Shown here: positions 21,489 to 31,084 of the stretch, in pieces
How positions within the stretch are numbered: position 1 is the stretch's first letter
Layout: every line of letters starts with the position of its first letter
NCBI GenBank assembly: GCA_016708725.1
Contig: JADJFE010000032.1
Span: forward strand, 124,001 to 188,000
Source: Candidatus Aalborgicola bjergmarkensis
GTDB lineage: Bacteria > Pseudomonadota > Gammaproteobacteria > Burkholderiales > Burkholderiaceae_C
Length of the DNA stretch: 64,000 nucleotides
Reading direction: 5' to 3'
The notes under the pieces: model-generated
The model's input: only the letters and a program-made list of their open reading frames with translations
Database searches by the model: none
What the model was told of the DNA's origin: nothing
Translations under genes and position numbers: made by a program

Positions 21489-22721
21489 TTATGCGAAATG
21501 TGCGCTGCGCAGCGCCTGCAATTCGCACATCAAGTCTTGTAGCGGGACATGTTCCAGGCCGCCCGCCATGGGAAATCGTTGCGTGGCACCACTGACCACC
21601 ACGCGGCGGGTGGCGCCTACGTCATCGCAGGCGATGTGGTAGCCCTTGGTGACGGTGGGTGCGCTGGAGCGCTTGATTTCTATCGCCCAGAGCGCGCCAC
21701 CGGGCAGCTCCAGCAAAAGATCAATTTCAGCACCTACGGCGGTGCGGTAGTAGCTGTGCTGGGTCGTGGGTGGGGCGCTGCTGAGCAGGTTTTCAATCAC
21801 CCAGCCTTCCCAGCTGCCCCCCACCACCGGGTGCGAGAGCAGGGCGTCCAATGTGCCCAAGCCCAACAATGCATGTACCAGGCCGCTGTCACGCACGTAC
21901 ACCTTGGGTGCTTTGATCAGCCTCTTGCTGGACTGTTTGGCCCATGGCTGCAAACGACGCACCAGCAGCAAGTCGCACAACAAATCCAGATAGCGGCCAA
22001 TCGTCTGCCCGCTTACGCCCAATGACGCCGCCAAACGCGCCGCGTTGAGCACTTGTGCCTGCTCGTAGGCCAGCATGGTCCACAGACTGCGCAGGGTTTG
22101 TGCCGGTATGCGCGGCCCCAGCAACGGTATGTCGCGCTCCAGATAGGTGGTGATGAACTGTTGGCGCCAGCGCAGGCTTGCGGCGTCGCTGCGCGCCAGG
22201 TAAGAGCCTGGGAACCCGCCGCGCAGCCATAAGTTGTTTTGCGCCGGGGTGGGCGCAGCGGGCAGCTCGGTGAGAATCAGGGGCACCAGTTCCAGATAAG
22301 CCAGGCGTCCCGCCAGGCTTTCGCTGGATTGCGACAGTAGTTCCATGCTGGCAGAGCCCAACAATAAAAACTGGCCGTTGAATACTCCGGCTCGGCGACG
22401 TTGGTCGATCACGCCGCGCAGCACCGCAAACAAGCCCGGCAGGCGCTGAACCTCATCCAGAATGACCAGCGCATCCGCGTGGGCGGAGAAAAACGCGCCA
22501 GGGTCACCGAGTTGGGCCAGGTCTGCGGGCGTTTCCAGGTCCAGGTAAAGGACTGGCCGTGCTGCCCGTCCCACGCCAGATGGGGTTCTACTGTGCATAA
22601 GCCGCTGCATCAGCTGATGCGCCAGCGTTGTTTTTCCGACCTGGCGTGGCCCCAAAATGGCAACTGCGGGAAACTCCTGCAGGTAAATGTCTAACTCTTG
22701 TGCTACTTCTCGTTCATACAT
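21489..22721 (-). CDS. AAA family ATPase with DUF4143 C-terminal domain
   Basis: About 410 residues from MYEREVAQELD. Walker A is LGPRQVGKTTL at ~23-33; Walker B is ALVILDEVQRL, followed by the family's LPGLFAVLRGVIDQRR and a GSAS-MELLSQSSESLAGR segment. The second half matches DUF4143 (YLDLLCDLLLVRRLQPW, KAPKVYVRDSGLVHALLGL, EGWVIENLL, EIDLLLELPGG, a possible nuclease-like fold). I chose ATG at 22719-22721 because homologues start at MYER-like sequences; an upstream TTG at 22764-22766 would add 15 non-conserved residues. This ATPase group is common in bacteria and archaea, often near toxin-antitoxin genes, and its cellular role is unproven. The 3' end meets the hairpin repeat shared with adhesin 1. 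Confidence 0.85.
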   Translation of the reverse strand: MYEREVAQELDIYLQEFPAVAILGPRQVGKTTLAHQLMQRLMHSRTPSGVGRAARPVLYLDLETPADLAQLGDPGAFFSAHADALVILDEVQRLPGLFAVLRGVIDQRRRAGVFNGQFLLLGSASMELLSQSSESLAGRLAYLELVPLILTELPAAPTPAQNNLWLRGGFPGSYLARSDAASLRWRQQFITTYLERDIPLLGPRIPAQTLRSLWTMLAYEQAQVLNAARLAASLGVSGQTIGRYLDLLCDLLLVRRLQPWAKQSSKRLIKAPKVYVRDSGLVHALLGLGTLDALLSHPVVGGSWEGWVIENLLSSAPPTTQHSYYRTAVGAEIDLLLELPGGALWAIEIKRSSAPTVTKGYHIACDDVGATRRVVVSGATQRFPMAGGLEHVPLQDLMCELQALRSAHFA

Positions 22722-22845
22722 CCCTGCAATTATTCCACGAAGTGGAGAAATTGCAGGGTAACTCAAGGGCGTATGGCTTCCCGGAACGAGGCCATGGACG
22801 CCGGGTTCAGCGCCATCACCTTATTTTTACTATTTATCGAAATTT

Positions 22846-22906
22846 ATAGCTTATACCGCATATTCCACGCTGGCTAGCGGCCAAAAGGGCACATAGGCAC
22901 ATAATT
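22846..22906 (+). repeat. Degenerate family A intergenic repeat
   Basis: TTATAGCTTATACCGCATAT, then TCCACGCTGGCTAGCGGCC and a GGGCACATA word: a diverged copy of the family A skeleton, between the DUF4143 ATPase and the UPF0175 gene. The remaining ~130 bp to the next start shows no clear promoter. Confidence 0.5.
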
Positions 22907-23035
22907 CCGCCCCAGAATACACGGACTTTCCTACGTCATGATGAGGGAGCAATTTGTATCCCGATACCGAGCACGAACCCAATAACCTATGTAAAAATGG
23001 GCGCATCAACCCGCCATCGCCTTCCAGGATATACC

Positions 23036-23326
23036 ATGAAGCAAACCATTGAAATCGATTGCCCACCTGAAATATTGATGGGACTACATCTGGATGCACA
23101 GCGTTTTGGTGATCTGATCAAGCTGCAGTCGGCCACTGTGCTGTTCAAGGAGGGAAAACTGTCGTCTGGCATGGCTGCGCGCTGGTGTGGTTTGCCGCGC
23201 ATTCATTTTTTGATGCAGGCAATGCAATCCGGAGCCAGCTTCCTGGATAACAGCGAAGACGACTTTGCACGCGAAACCGCCTTGCTGCGATTGTTTTCTC
23301 AAATACGACCCCCTTTATCTCTCTGA
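23036..23326 (+). CDS. UPF0175 family protein (probable antitoxin-like partner)
   Basis: About 96 residues from MKQTIEIDCPPEILMGL. The UPF0175 signature is visible in FGDLIKLQSATVLFKEGKLS and AARWCGLPRIHFLMQAM, which contains the small helix-turn-helix typical of this family. The start at 23036 follows an AGGA at a usable distance; an upstream in-frame ATG at 22997 would add 13 residues of unconserved sequence. The natural end of the domain is near ETALL; the last ~12 residues run into the beginning of the following DUF3368 gene, which starts in another frame. UPF0175 and DUF3368 genes commonly occur as a pair and are regarded as a toxin-antitoxin-like module. Confidence 0.75.
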   Translation: MKQTIEIDCPPEILMGLHLDAQRFGDLIKLQSATVLFKEGKLSSGMAARWCGLPRIHFLMQAMQSGASFLDNSEDDFARETALLRLFSQIRPPLSL

Positions 23327-23765
23327 GCAGTGTGAATCTGCTGCACCTGATGCCGACCATTTTTGGCAGCATCGTCGTTGCTCCTTCCGTCGTAAAAGAG
23401 TGCAGCGAAGGTGGAAAAATAGGGTTCCAGATTTGGCGACCCTGGCCTGGGTTGCTGTTCAAGCGGTGCAGTCTGACCAACGAATGCCCGCTCTTTTTGA
23501 ACTGGATCGCGGCGAGCGTGACACCTTGTTGCTGGCCGCGCAGCAGCCTACGGCATTGGTTTTAATGGACGAGAAACTGGGGCGTAACCTGGCTGAATAC
23601 ATGGGCTTGCAGGTCACGGGCACTTTGGGTATCTTGGCCAAGGCCAAAGCGCAGGGCTTGATCCCATCGTTTTCCAAGGCATCGTTTTCCATGCGTGAAC
23701 AAGGCATTTACTTCAGTGAAGGACTCATTCACAGGATTTCGGCCAGACTTGGTGAATTGAATTAA
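23290..23765 (+). pseudogene. DUF3368 (PIN-like) gene with internal frameshift
   Basis: In one frame the region just after the UPF0175 end reads IVFSNTTPFISLSSVNLLHL then FGSIVVAPSVVKECSEGGK, the N-terminal half of a DUF3368 protein with the PIN-like SNTTP motif carrying the first acidic/polar site. Around the A-rich stretch at 23414-23422 the match jumps to the next frame: DLATLAWVAVQAVQSD, LDRGERDTLLLAA, LVLMDEKLGRNLAEYMGL, GTLGILAKAKAQGLIPS, ending at TAA 23763-23765. Together they cover a full-length protein. No ATG is present at the expected start (GCGATTGTTTTC), so both start and frame are damaged or initiation is unusual. The toxin-like partner is probably inactive unless the frameshift is a sequencing artefact. 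Confidence 0.75.
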
Positions 23766-23815
23766 CGATTCCTGCTCCCATAGGCCGGTGTTCCGCAATG
23801 CTCCACTATTCATAG

Positions 23816-24116
23816 CTGTATCCGCACATTCCACGGGGGCTAGTGGCCGAAATAGCACATAAGAACGCATGGATGTGGTGACGGATGCTTCGGATAAAAG
23901 CAGTGGCACGCATTTGCAGCCTGCACAAGCCTTGAGCACGAACGCAAAAATTGAGACTTGCTATCCGCTGCTGTGCTGGAATTCGGTTATCCTGTTCCGA
24001 TTGATCTCCATCTCCACTCGGTGGTACTGCCATGTCAATTTCAAACTTGAGCATAAGCGTGATTGCGACCCATCACGGCTTATCTTTGTCTTGTGATTTG
24101 CTGCTTAATTAATAGC
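23816..24116 (+). repeat. About 300-bp intergenic repeat, copy 2 (other copy 650-948)
   Basis: Near-identical to 650-948, including GTGGTGACGGATGCTTCGG and TGCCATGTCAATTTCAAAC. At its end a second family A unit begins (AATAGCTGTTCCCGCACG), just as copy 1 runs into the unit at 939-997. So the duplicated block is flanked on both sides by family A units, consistent with recombination between such units. Confidence 0.8.
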
Positions 24117-24166
24117 TGTTCCCGCACGTTCCACGAGGCTTACTGTCCAGAATGACACATAAAAGC

Positions 24167-25402
24167 ATGAACTCCCAAGCCCAAGCCGAAGCAGGCATTG
24201 TCCCGGTCTCTGAGCCCATCCCCACCGAACCGAACAAAGCCGAAGGCGGCCTCTCCGCCGTATTGACCCAGGAAAAAAGCCAGGTCAAACCCACGCTGCA
24301 CGCCTCACCCAAGCTCGGTGCCTGGCTGCGCGAAGTGAACGGCAGCTTGGCGTTCACCACCTACCAATCGGCGCGGCTGTTCATGCTGTCAGCGGGCGAG
24401 GGCGATAAAACCAACGCGCTAGAGCGCATCATGGGTGCGGCTATGGGTCTGGCGGTGGACGACAAGGGGCTGTGGATTGCCAACCAGCAGCAAGCCTGGC
24501 GGTTTACCAACATAGGGCCGCAGACGCTGGGAAAAACAAGCTTTGATGCGGTGTACATGCCGCGCAAAGGCTATTTTCTGGGGCCGTGTGACGTGCATGA
24601 CATCCTGGCAGACGTGCGCTATCGCGGTGAAAAACACGAGCTGCTGTTTGTCAACACCCATTACAGCTGCATTGCTGCCATTGACGACCACTACAACTTT
24701 CGTCCGGTCTGGAAGCCAGACTTCATCTCCAGCATCTCGCTGGGTGACCGCTGCCACTTGAACGGCATGTGTACGCGCGACGGTGAACTGGCCTATGCAA
24801 CCCTTTGCGGTCGTAGTGACACGTCCATTGGCTGGAAGCCCATGAAAAGCGATGGCGGCATCGTGGTGGACATTGCCAGCAACAAAATTGTTTGCGAGGG
24901 CCTCTCCATGCCGCACTCGCCGCGCTGGCACCAGGGGCGGCTGTGGCTGCTCAACTCGGGCGATGGCAATTTTGGCTATGTGGACTTTGCCAGCGGCAAA
25001 TATGTGGTCATGGGGCAGTGCCCCGGCTTTGCGCGCGGGCTGTGCTTTGTCGGCGACTACGCCGTGATTGGCCTGTCGAAACTGCGTGACAACGCCTTTT
25101 CGTCGGGCTTGTCAGTGGCCCCACGCCTGAAAGAGCAGCACATTCAGCAAACCTGCGGCCTGCTGGTGGTGGACACCCGCACCGCCACCCTGACGCACTG
25201 GCTGACGATTGAAGGGCCAGTGACCGAGTTGTACGACGTGGCTTTTTTGCCCGGAATCATCAACCCCTTTACCCCCGGCTTTAGTGAACCCCAGTTGCAG
25301 CGTGCGCTGGTACTTGGCCCGCCGGGCGATTTCGCCATCACCGCACCTGCACCCCGAGCACCAGAAGCAGTTTCAGCCCCCGACACATCTTCCCAGATTT
25401 AA
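24167..25402 (+). CDS. TIGR03032 family protein (DUF4915-like), upstream of giant adhesin 2
   Basis: About 411 residues from MNSQAQAEAG. Conserved landmarks of TIGR03032: LGAWLREVNGSLAFTTYQSA, GLAVDDKGLWIANQQQ, FLGPCDVHDI, FVNTHYSCIA, RCHLNGMCTRDG, PHSPRWHQGRLWLLNSGDG, LGPPG near the C-terminus. The family is a predicted beta-propeller-like protein of unknown function often encoded next to very large repeat proteins. An ATG at 24152 is also possible, but it lies inside the tail of an intergenic repeat (AATGACACATAAAA); neither start has a Shine-Dalgarno. The stop is 15 bp from the ATG of adhesin 2, so the two are probably co-transcribed, suggesting a role in display or processing of that adhesin (inference). 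Confidence 0.8.
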   Translation: MNSQAQAEAGIVPVSEPIPTEPNKAEGGLSAVLTQEKSQVKPTLHASPKLGAWLREVNGSLAFTTYQSARLFMLSAGEGDKTNALERIMGAAMGLAVDDKGLWIANQQQAWRFTNIGPQTLGKTSFDAVYMPRKGYFLGPCDVHDILADVRYRGEKHELLFVNTHYSCIAAIDDHYNFRPVWKPDFISSISLGDRCHLNGMCTRDGELAYATLCGRSDTSIGWKPMKSDGGIVVDIASNKIVCEGLSMPHSPRWHQGRLWLLNSGDGNFGYVDFASGKYVVMGQCPGFARGLCFVGDYAVIGLSKLRDNAFSSGLSVAPRLKEQHIQQTCGLLVVDTRTATLTHWLTIEGPVTELYDVAFLPGIINPFTPGFSEPQLQRALVLGPPGDFAITAPAPRAPEAVSAPDTSSQI

Positions 25403-25417
25403 GAAAGTAGCCCCGCC

Positions 25418-28400
25418 ATGTATACAGATTTTGTGAACACGCCCATCGCTCCCTTTTCCTTTAGTCTCGCCGACATGGCCCCTACCCAGGTGATTGTGGT
25501 GGACTGGACGGTGGCCGACTACCAGACCCTGATTGCGGGCATGGACCCACGCATTCCGGTGATCGTGCTGCAACCGGGGCAAAGCGGGCTGGATGGGCTG
25601 GCCAAAGCACTGGCGGGCTACAAGAATCTGGATGCCATCCATTTGGTGACCGAAGGCCATGGCGGTGCGATTCAACTCGGGGCGCACTGGATTGACGATG
25701 CGGCCATCAAGGCTGACCCGGCGGACGTGGCGGCCATTGGCGCGGCGTTGAAGCCGGGTGGGGATTTGCTGCTGTATGGCTGCTCGGTGGCGTATGGCGA
25801 GGCCGGGCAGACATTCATCAACGACTTGTCGGCGCAGTTGGGTCATGTGGACGTGGTGGCTTCCACCGACAAGACCGGGCCGACACGACTGGGCGGGGAT
25901 TGGGATTTGGAATATTCGACCGGCAATGTTGAAACCGTGCTGCCGTTTACGCTGGCGGGCATGCAGGACATCAGCCATTGCTTGGGGTGTGTGGTGAGTG
26001 GAACCACGATTTTGGGTCCAGACGGATCAACGCTATGGGCGCACTACTATGCGCCTGGTGCTTACTGGCGTGCGGATCACGCACTTACTAGTACCGGAAC
26101 GCCTATGAGCCCCGGGGATACTATAGGTGCTGCAAATTCTGCTGACGGCGCTTCTATCATGGCGATAATTGATGAGTGTTCTGCCCCCGCCAACACCGCC
26201 CCCACGTTCACCGGCGGCGCAAATACGGGATTGACCGTGTTGGAAGATGCCAGCATCACCACCATCACCACGGAAAAGCTTGAAGTCAAAGATGCTGAAC
26301 AGGCCACAACGGCACGCACCTTTACCGTCGGCACTGCGCCGACCAAGGGCTCTTTGACAAATAACGGCTCAACCATCAGCGCTAGTGGCACTTTTACCCA
26401 GGCTGACATTGACAGCAACCTGATCAAATACACCCCAACCGCCAACGCGAACGGCGCCGACAGCTTCACCTTCAGCGTTGCCGACGGCGCAGGCGGTACC
26501 CTGACCGGACAGACCTTCAGCATCACCATCACCGCCGTTAACGATGCACCCACCATCACCAACGGCGCCTCCACCAGCCTGACCACCACCAATGAGGACA
26601 CCACCAGTTCCTCATCCCTGGTATCGTCCTTCCTGACCGGAGCCAGCCGGGCCGATGTGGACACCAGCGCACTCAGCGGCATGGCCATCACCGCCACCAC
26701 CGGCAATGGCACATGGCAATACTCTACGGACAACGCCACCTGGAACAGCTTCGGCACGGTGTCCAGCACGTCAGCCTTGCTGTTGACCAGCACCAGCTAC
26801 GTCCGCTATATACCTGATTCTGCCAATGGCGAAACCGCCACCTTTACCTACCGGGCATGGGACCAGATCACCGGAACGGCATCCACCAACAGCGTGCGTG
26901 GCAATGCCGACCCCAGCACCAACGGCACCACCACGGCCTATTCGGTCAATACCGCCAACGGCAGCATTGTGGTCAGCAGTTTGAACGATGCACCCACCAT
27001 CACCAACGGCGCATCCACCAGCCTGACTACCACCAACGAGGACACCACCAGCGCATCCTCGCTGGTGTCGGCATTCTTAACCGATGCCAGTCGGGCCGAC
27101 GTGGACAGCAGCGCACTCAGTGGCATGGCCATTACTGCCACCACCGGCAATGGCACATGGCAATACTCTACGGACAACGCCACCTGGAACAGTTTTGGCA
27201 CGGTGTCCAGCACGTCAGCCTTGCTGTTGACCAGCACCAGCTACGTCCGCTATATACCTGATTCTGCCAATGGCGAAACCGCCACCTTTACCTACCGGGC
27301 GTGGGACCAGACCACCGGAACGGCCTCCACCAACAGCGTGCGCGGCAATGTCGACTCCAGCACCAACGGCACCACCACGGCCTTCTCAGCCAACACCGCC
27401 AGCGGCAGCATTGTGGTCAGCAGTGTGAACGATGCACCTACCCTCGGCGGCGCTGTGGCATCGCAGGGCATCAACGACACTGCCACGGTCAGCCTGTTCT
27501 CTGGCTTGACGATTGCCGACCCGGATACAGGCGCCTCCGAAACTGTCTCCATCACCCTGGACACTGCGGCCAAAGGCGTATTCACATCGGCCTCGCTAAC
27601 TGCGTCAGGTTTTTCCACTGCGAATGGCGGTTTGACCTACACCCACGCCCCAGGCACCCCCGCCGCATTGCAAACGGCAATCCGCCAACTCGTTTTTGAT
27701 CCCACGAATAACCGTGTGTCTGCGGGTTCGACCGAAACCACGACTTTTACCGTCAGCGTTGATGACGGCATTGCTTCGGCGGTAACCAATAACACCACCA
27801 CGGTGGTGGCCACCTCTGTGAATGACGCGCCGGAGGTCAGCGAATTGAATGGTGACATCGTCACCTTCATCCCCGGCGCACCAAATGCTGCCAATGACTG
27901 GATTGATTCGGAATATAACGGCAGGCTGCCAGGCAGCTTTTCTGACCCGGACATCCTGGGCGCGGGTGGCTACATCCAGATCACACGCAGTACTGGCCCG
28001 AGCGCGGGCAGCTTTTTTCTCTGGGACGATTACCACTACAGCAGTGACGCAGGACGCACGGCATTGGGGGCTGGCATCACCATTCACCGCGAAAGTGATG
28101 ATGTTGCAGTCGCTACTGTGGATGGCACGGATACCGGTCAAGACGGTGCGGCCCTGAAGATCACCCTGACCGCAGCGGCCACCGACCTGGATGCCGCCTA
28201 CATCATCAAATCGCTCCAGTTCAACTCGGCCACTGCGGGTGAATATGTTTTTACCCTCAAGGTCTGGGACGGCTTCGTCTTTTCCAACATCAGCACCTTT
28301 GAGATGCGTTCCCCGGCGGTTGTCACTGACGTGTCAGCCACCACAGTCGATGGTGCTTATGGCGTGGGCGGCACGATTTCCATCACCGTTACGTTCGACA

Positions 28401-29253
28401 AGAGCGTTGATGTCAGCGGCACACCCCAACTCACGCTGGAAACAGGTACCCCTGACCGGCTTGCCACCTACGCCAGCGGCACCGGCACCAGCACGCTGAC
28501 TTTTACCTATACCGTTCAGGCAGGTGACACTGCTGCCGACCTGGATTTCACCACGACCACCGCTCTGGCTCCCAACAGCGGCACCATCATTGATACAGCG
28601 AGCGGCGCTGACGCTGTTTTAACGCTGCCAGCCCCTTCTGCCACCGGCTCACTCGGTTTCAACAAAGCATTGGTAATAGACGGCAACGCCCCAACCATCA
28701 GTAGCAACGTCACGCCTTTGTCTTATACCGAAAACGGTGCCGCCACAGCACTGGACTCCACCGCCACCGTAACAGAAACCGGCACGCCCGGCGCATCCGT
28801 GCTGACGGTACAAATAAGCGCCAATGGCGAAGCAGCCGATACCCTGTCGCTGCCGACTGGCACCGGCGCCGGGATCAACGTCAACGGCACCGACCTGCGC
28901 TCCGCCACCACCAACATCGGCACAGTCACCACCTCCAGCGTCACCAACAGCGCGACCTGGACCATCACCTTCCTGTCCTCGGCGACGGAGGCTGACATCC
29001 AAAGCGTGGTCCAAGCGATCCGCTACAACAGCACGTCGGAAAATCCGGGAACGTTGAACCGCACCGTCACCTTCACCCTGACCGACGGGGCGGGCAACGC
29101 CGCTACGGCAGCCACCCGCACCGTGGCGGTGACAGCGGAGAACGATGCGCCCTCCGCCGTCTCCCCCACCACCGGGACGGTCAGCACCTTTGAGGGCGCG
29201 AACTTCACTGTGGCGACGCTGCAGGCCAGCGACGTTGACAATACCACCTGGAC
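25418..29253 (+). CDS. Giant adhesin 2, N-terminal part (DUF4347, cadherin-like and Ig-like repeats), interrupted by an IS at 29254
   Basis: Residues ~25-185 are a DUF4347 domain (VIVVDWTVADYQTLIAG, HLVTEGHGGAIQLGAHW, GDLLLYGCSVAYGEAG), the same type as in adhesin 1 but clearly diverged. It is followed by a CSPG/cadherin-like unit (~26200-26550), two almost identical 147-residue repeats (26551-26991 and 26992-27432; words SRADVDTSALSGMAITATTG and YVRYIPDSANGETATFTYRA), and several Ig-like segments including SwmB-like VVTDVSATTVDGAYGVGG. The native frame ends at ...DVDNTTWT, where the insertion sequence starts; the next 20-odd bases give a stop at 29279-29281. Downstream of the IS the frame resumes with TWTYSIQAVSG. 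The intact protein would be roughly 4,800 residues and surface-exposed. Confidence 0.85.
26551..27432 (+). repeat. Tandem pair of near-identical 441-bp coding repeats in adhesin 2
   Basis: Two direct 147-codon units starting TITNGASTSLTTTNEDTTS and ending IVVSSLNDAP / IVVSSVNDAP. DNA is almost identical for long stretches (e.g. GGCACATGGCAATACTCTAC), which points to recent duplication or homogenisation. Confidence 0.8.
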
Positions 29254-31084
29254 TAGGCTGTCCAAAAATGCTTCAAAATAACCAATTTCTTTCCCCCAAG
29301 AAATGGCCCTACTTGCCCGAACAAGAAAACGTCGTTCTTCGTTTTATGTTCTCTCGTATTGTTACTGGAACATCATCATGAGTGAAAAGTCAAAGCTGCA
29401 CAAGAGTCGAGAGGTTTGGAAAAAAAGCGATTGATCGTGCCACCAAAGTGCGTGCGATTCGTAAAGAAATCCGGCGACTAAAAAAGAACGAGATAAATTT
29501 AAAGGGGAGGCCAAGGCAGCCAAAGCTGAATTGGCGAAACAAGGCAAGCAAGCAATGGCGTGCATCCAAAACAAAGTGGATGTTGTTTTCCTTGTTTTGT
29601 GCTTGTTCCTCTCAGCACGAATCGGATTCCGTGCAATTGCAAGAGTGTTGGCCGTGCTTGCCCCCTACCTTGGTCTGCTGAAGACACCTTGTCCACAAAC
29701 GGTCAGCAACTATGTATCCCGTCTATCCATCGCAAAAATGCAAACGTTCGTCCAATCCCTTGGCAACGCTGCTGGGGGTGCAATGCAAACGGTTTGGCTT
29801 ATTGATATCAGCATAGGACTGGGCTCGGGGAAGATACTCAGCGTACTGGCATTGAATCTCAGGCACCATGAACAAAATGAGTATGCGCCAGGATTGGCGG
29901 ATGTTCAGTGTGTCGCCACCGCTGTTGAGGAATCCTGGAATGGCGAAACGATTGCCGAATTTTTACGCAAAGTATTTGCCAAAGTGGGATTTTTTCCCCG
30001 CTGCTTTCCTCAAAGACGGCGGAACCGATCTTGAAAAGGCCATCCGCTTGTTGAATGAACAAGGGACATCCCTTGAGTGCATCGACGATCTCTCCCATAT
30101 GGTTGCCAATCTTTTCAAGCACGAATATGCAGAGGATCCGTTGTTTAACACCTTCATCACAGCCTGCGGCCAGGTGTCCAAGAAACTCAAACAGACGATC
30201 TTGGCATGCCTTGCACCTCCGAAGGTCTCGTTCAAAGCCCGCTTTATGAACTTGCACCGTTTGGTCGAATGGGCGGACAAACTGCTCAAACATGTGCCGC
30301 AAAACCAGGCTGAAGACGCACCGATGTTAGCGAAATTAAGAGCAAGCTTGGATCAATTGCCCGAGTGTGAGCCGTTTATCAAACGATTCCTTCGCGATGC
30401 AAAGTCGATGCTGGCATGTCAAAAAATCCTCAAACAAGAGGGGGTTGAACCTTGCAACCTACGCGCAATGTCAGAAGTTGATTGAGGTCATGCCCGCATC
30501 CTCTTCGATACGAATCGGTTTTACTGATTGGGCAAAGTCACAGTTGGAAATTGCCAATAGGCTGGGGTTGAATCAAACGGGTTTGCCCATCAGCACCGAT
30601 GTCCTTGAATCACTGTTTGGTGTAGGCAAGCGACTGGGAATGGGGCAAGTGAAGGATGCTGATCGAATCGCTTTTCACCTACCAGCACTGTGCGGAACAT
30701 TGACGAAACAGGATGCGCAAGATGTTGTTGATATCACGGTTGCGAAACATAAAGAGGTGATCGGATGTGTAGATTCGTTGAGCAAACAACGTCGAGATGT
30801 ATTGCCAAATCCAGGGAGTTTGGAAACCTTGGCGAACAATCCTGGACGACGCCACCTTGTCCTCATCCCGGATACTGAATCTTGGTCAGAACCTCCCGCC
30901 CAATCTATATCTGTAAGCGATTTGCCTGCCATCAGCGCAAAGTTTCCCAATGCACCGTTAAGCGATTTCGGTACATTTTGTTTTTCGTCGTTGAAGAAAT
31001 TATTTGACGCACTTCCCCTCGGCGGCGGGTGGTTACAGGGGGCCAAAAGTTGGGGAAAAACTTAGGGTAAGTTTGGACGAATCA
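29254..31084. mobile_element. 1.83-kb insertion sequence inside giant adhesin 2, with 9-bp target duplication
   Basis: The word CACCTGGAC flanks the element at 29245-29253 and 31085-31093, and joining one copy to the other restores the adhesin frame (DNTTWTYSIQAV). The ends are imperfect inverted repeats: left TAGGCTGTCCAAAAATGC, right (reverse complement) TGATTCGTCCAAACTTAC, sharing the core GTCCAAA. It contains one long but frameshifted DDE-type transposase gene on the plus strand. I cannot assign it to an IS family with certainty. Confidence 0.85.
29378..31065 (+). pseudogene. DDE-type transposase with several frameshifts
   Basis: The protein can be followed across frames: MSEKSKLHKSREVWKK (stop soon after), then RATKVRAIRKEIRRLKK, then KAAKAELAKQGKQAMA...FLVLCLFLSARIGFRAIARV, WLIDISIGLGSGKILSVLAL, then AAFLKDGGTDLEKAIRLLNE, then LATYAQCQKLIEVMPASS and PISTDVLESLFGVGKRLGMG to the stop at ~31063. 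A plausible D-D-E triad is the D of LIDISIG, the D of LKDGGTD and the E of VLESLFG. Breaks coincide with homopolymers: A-runs near 29425 and 29488, the T6C4 run near 29990-29999, and G5 at about 30441. The transposase is non-functional as read, unless these are sequencing errors. Confidence 0.75.

Noticed and set aside
29254..31084. Assignment of the adhesin 2 IS to IS1595, IS110 or IS4
   Set aside because: The transposase lacks the typical motifs of those families by eye and the termini have only a short common core, so I left the family open.
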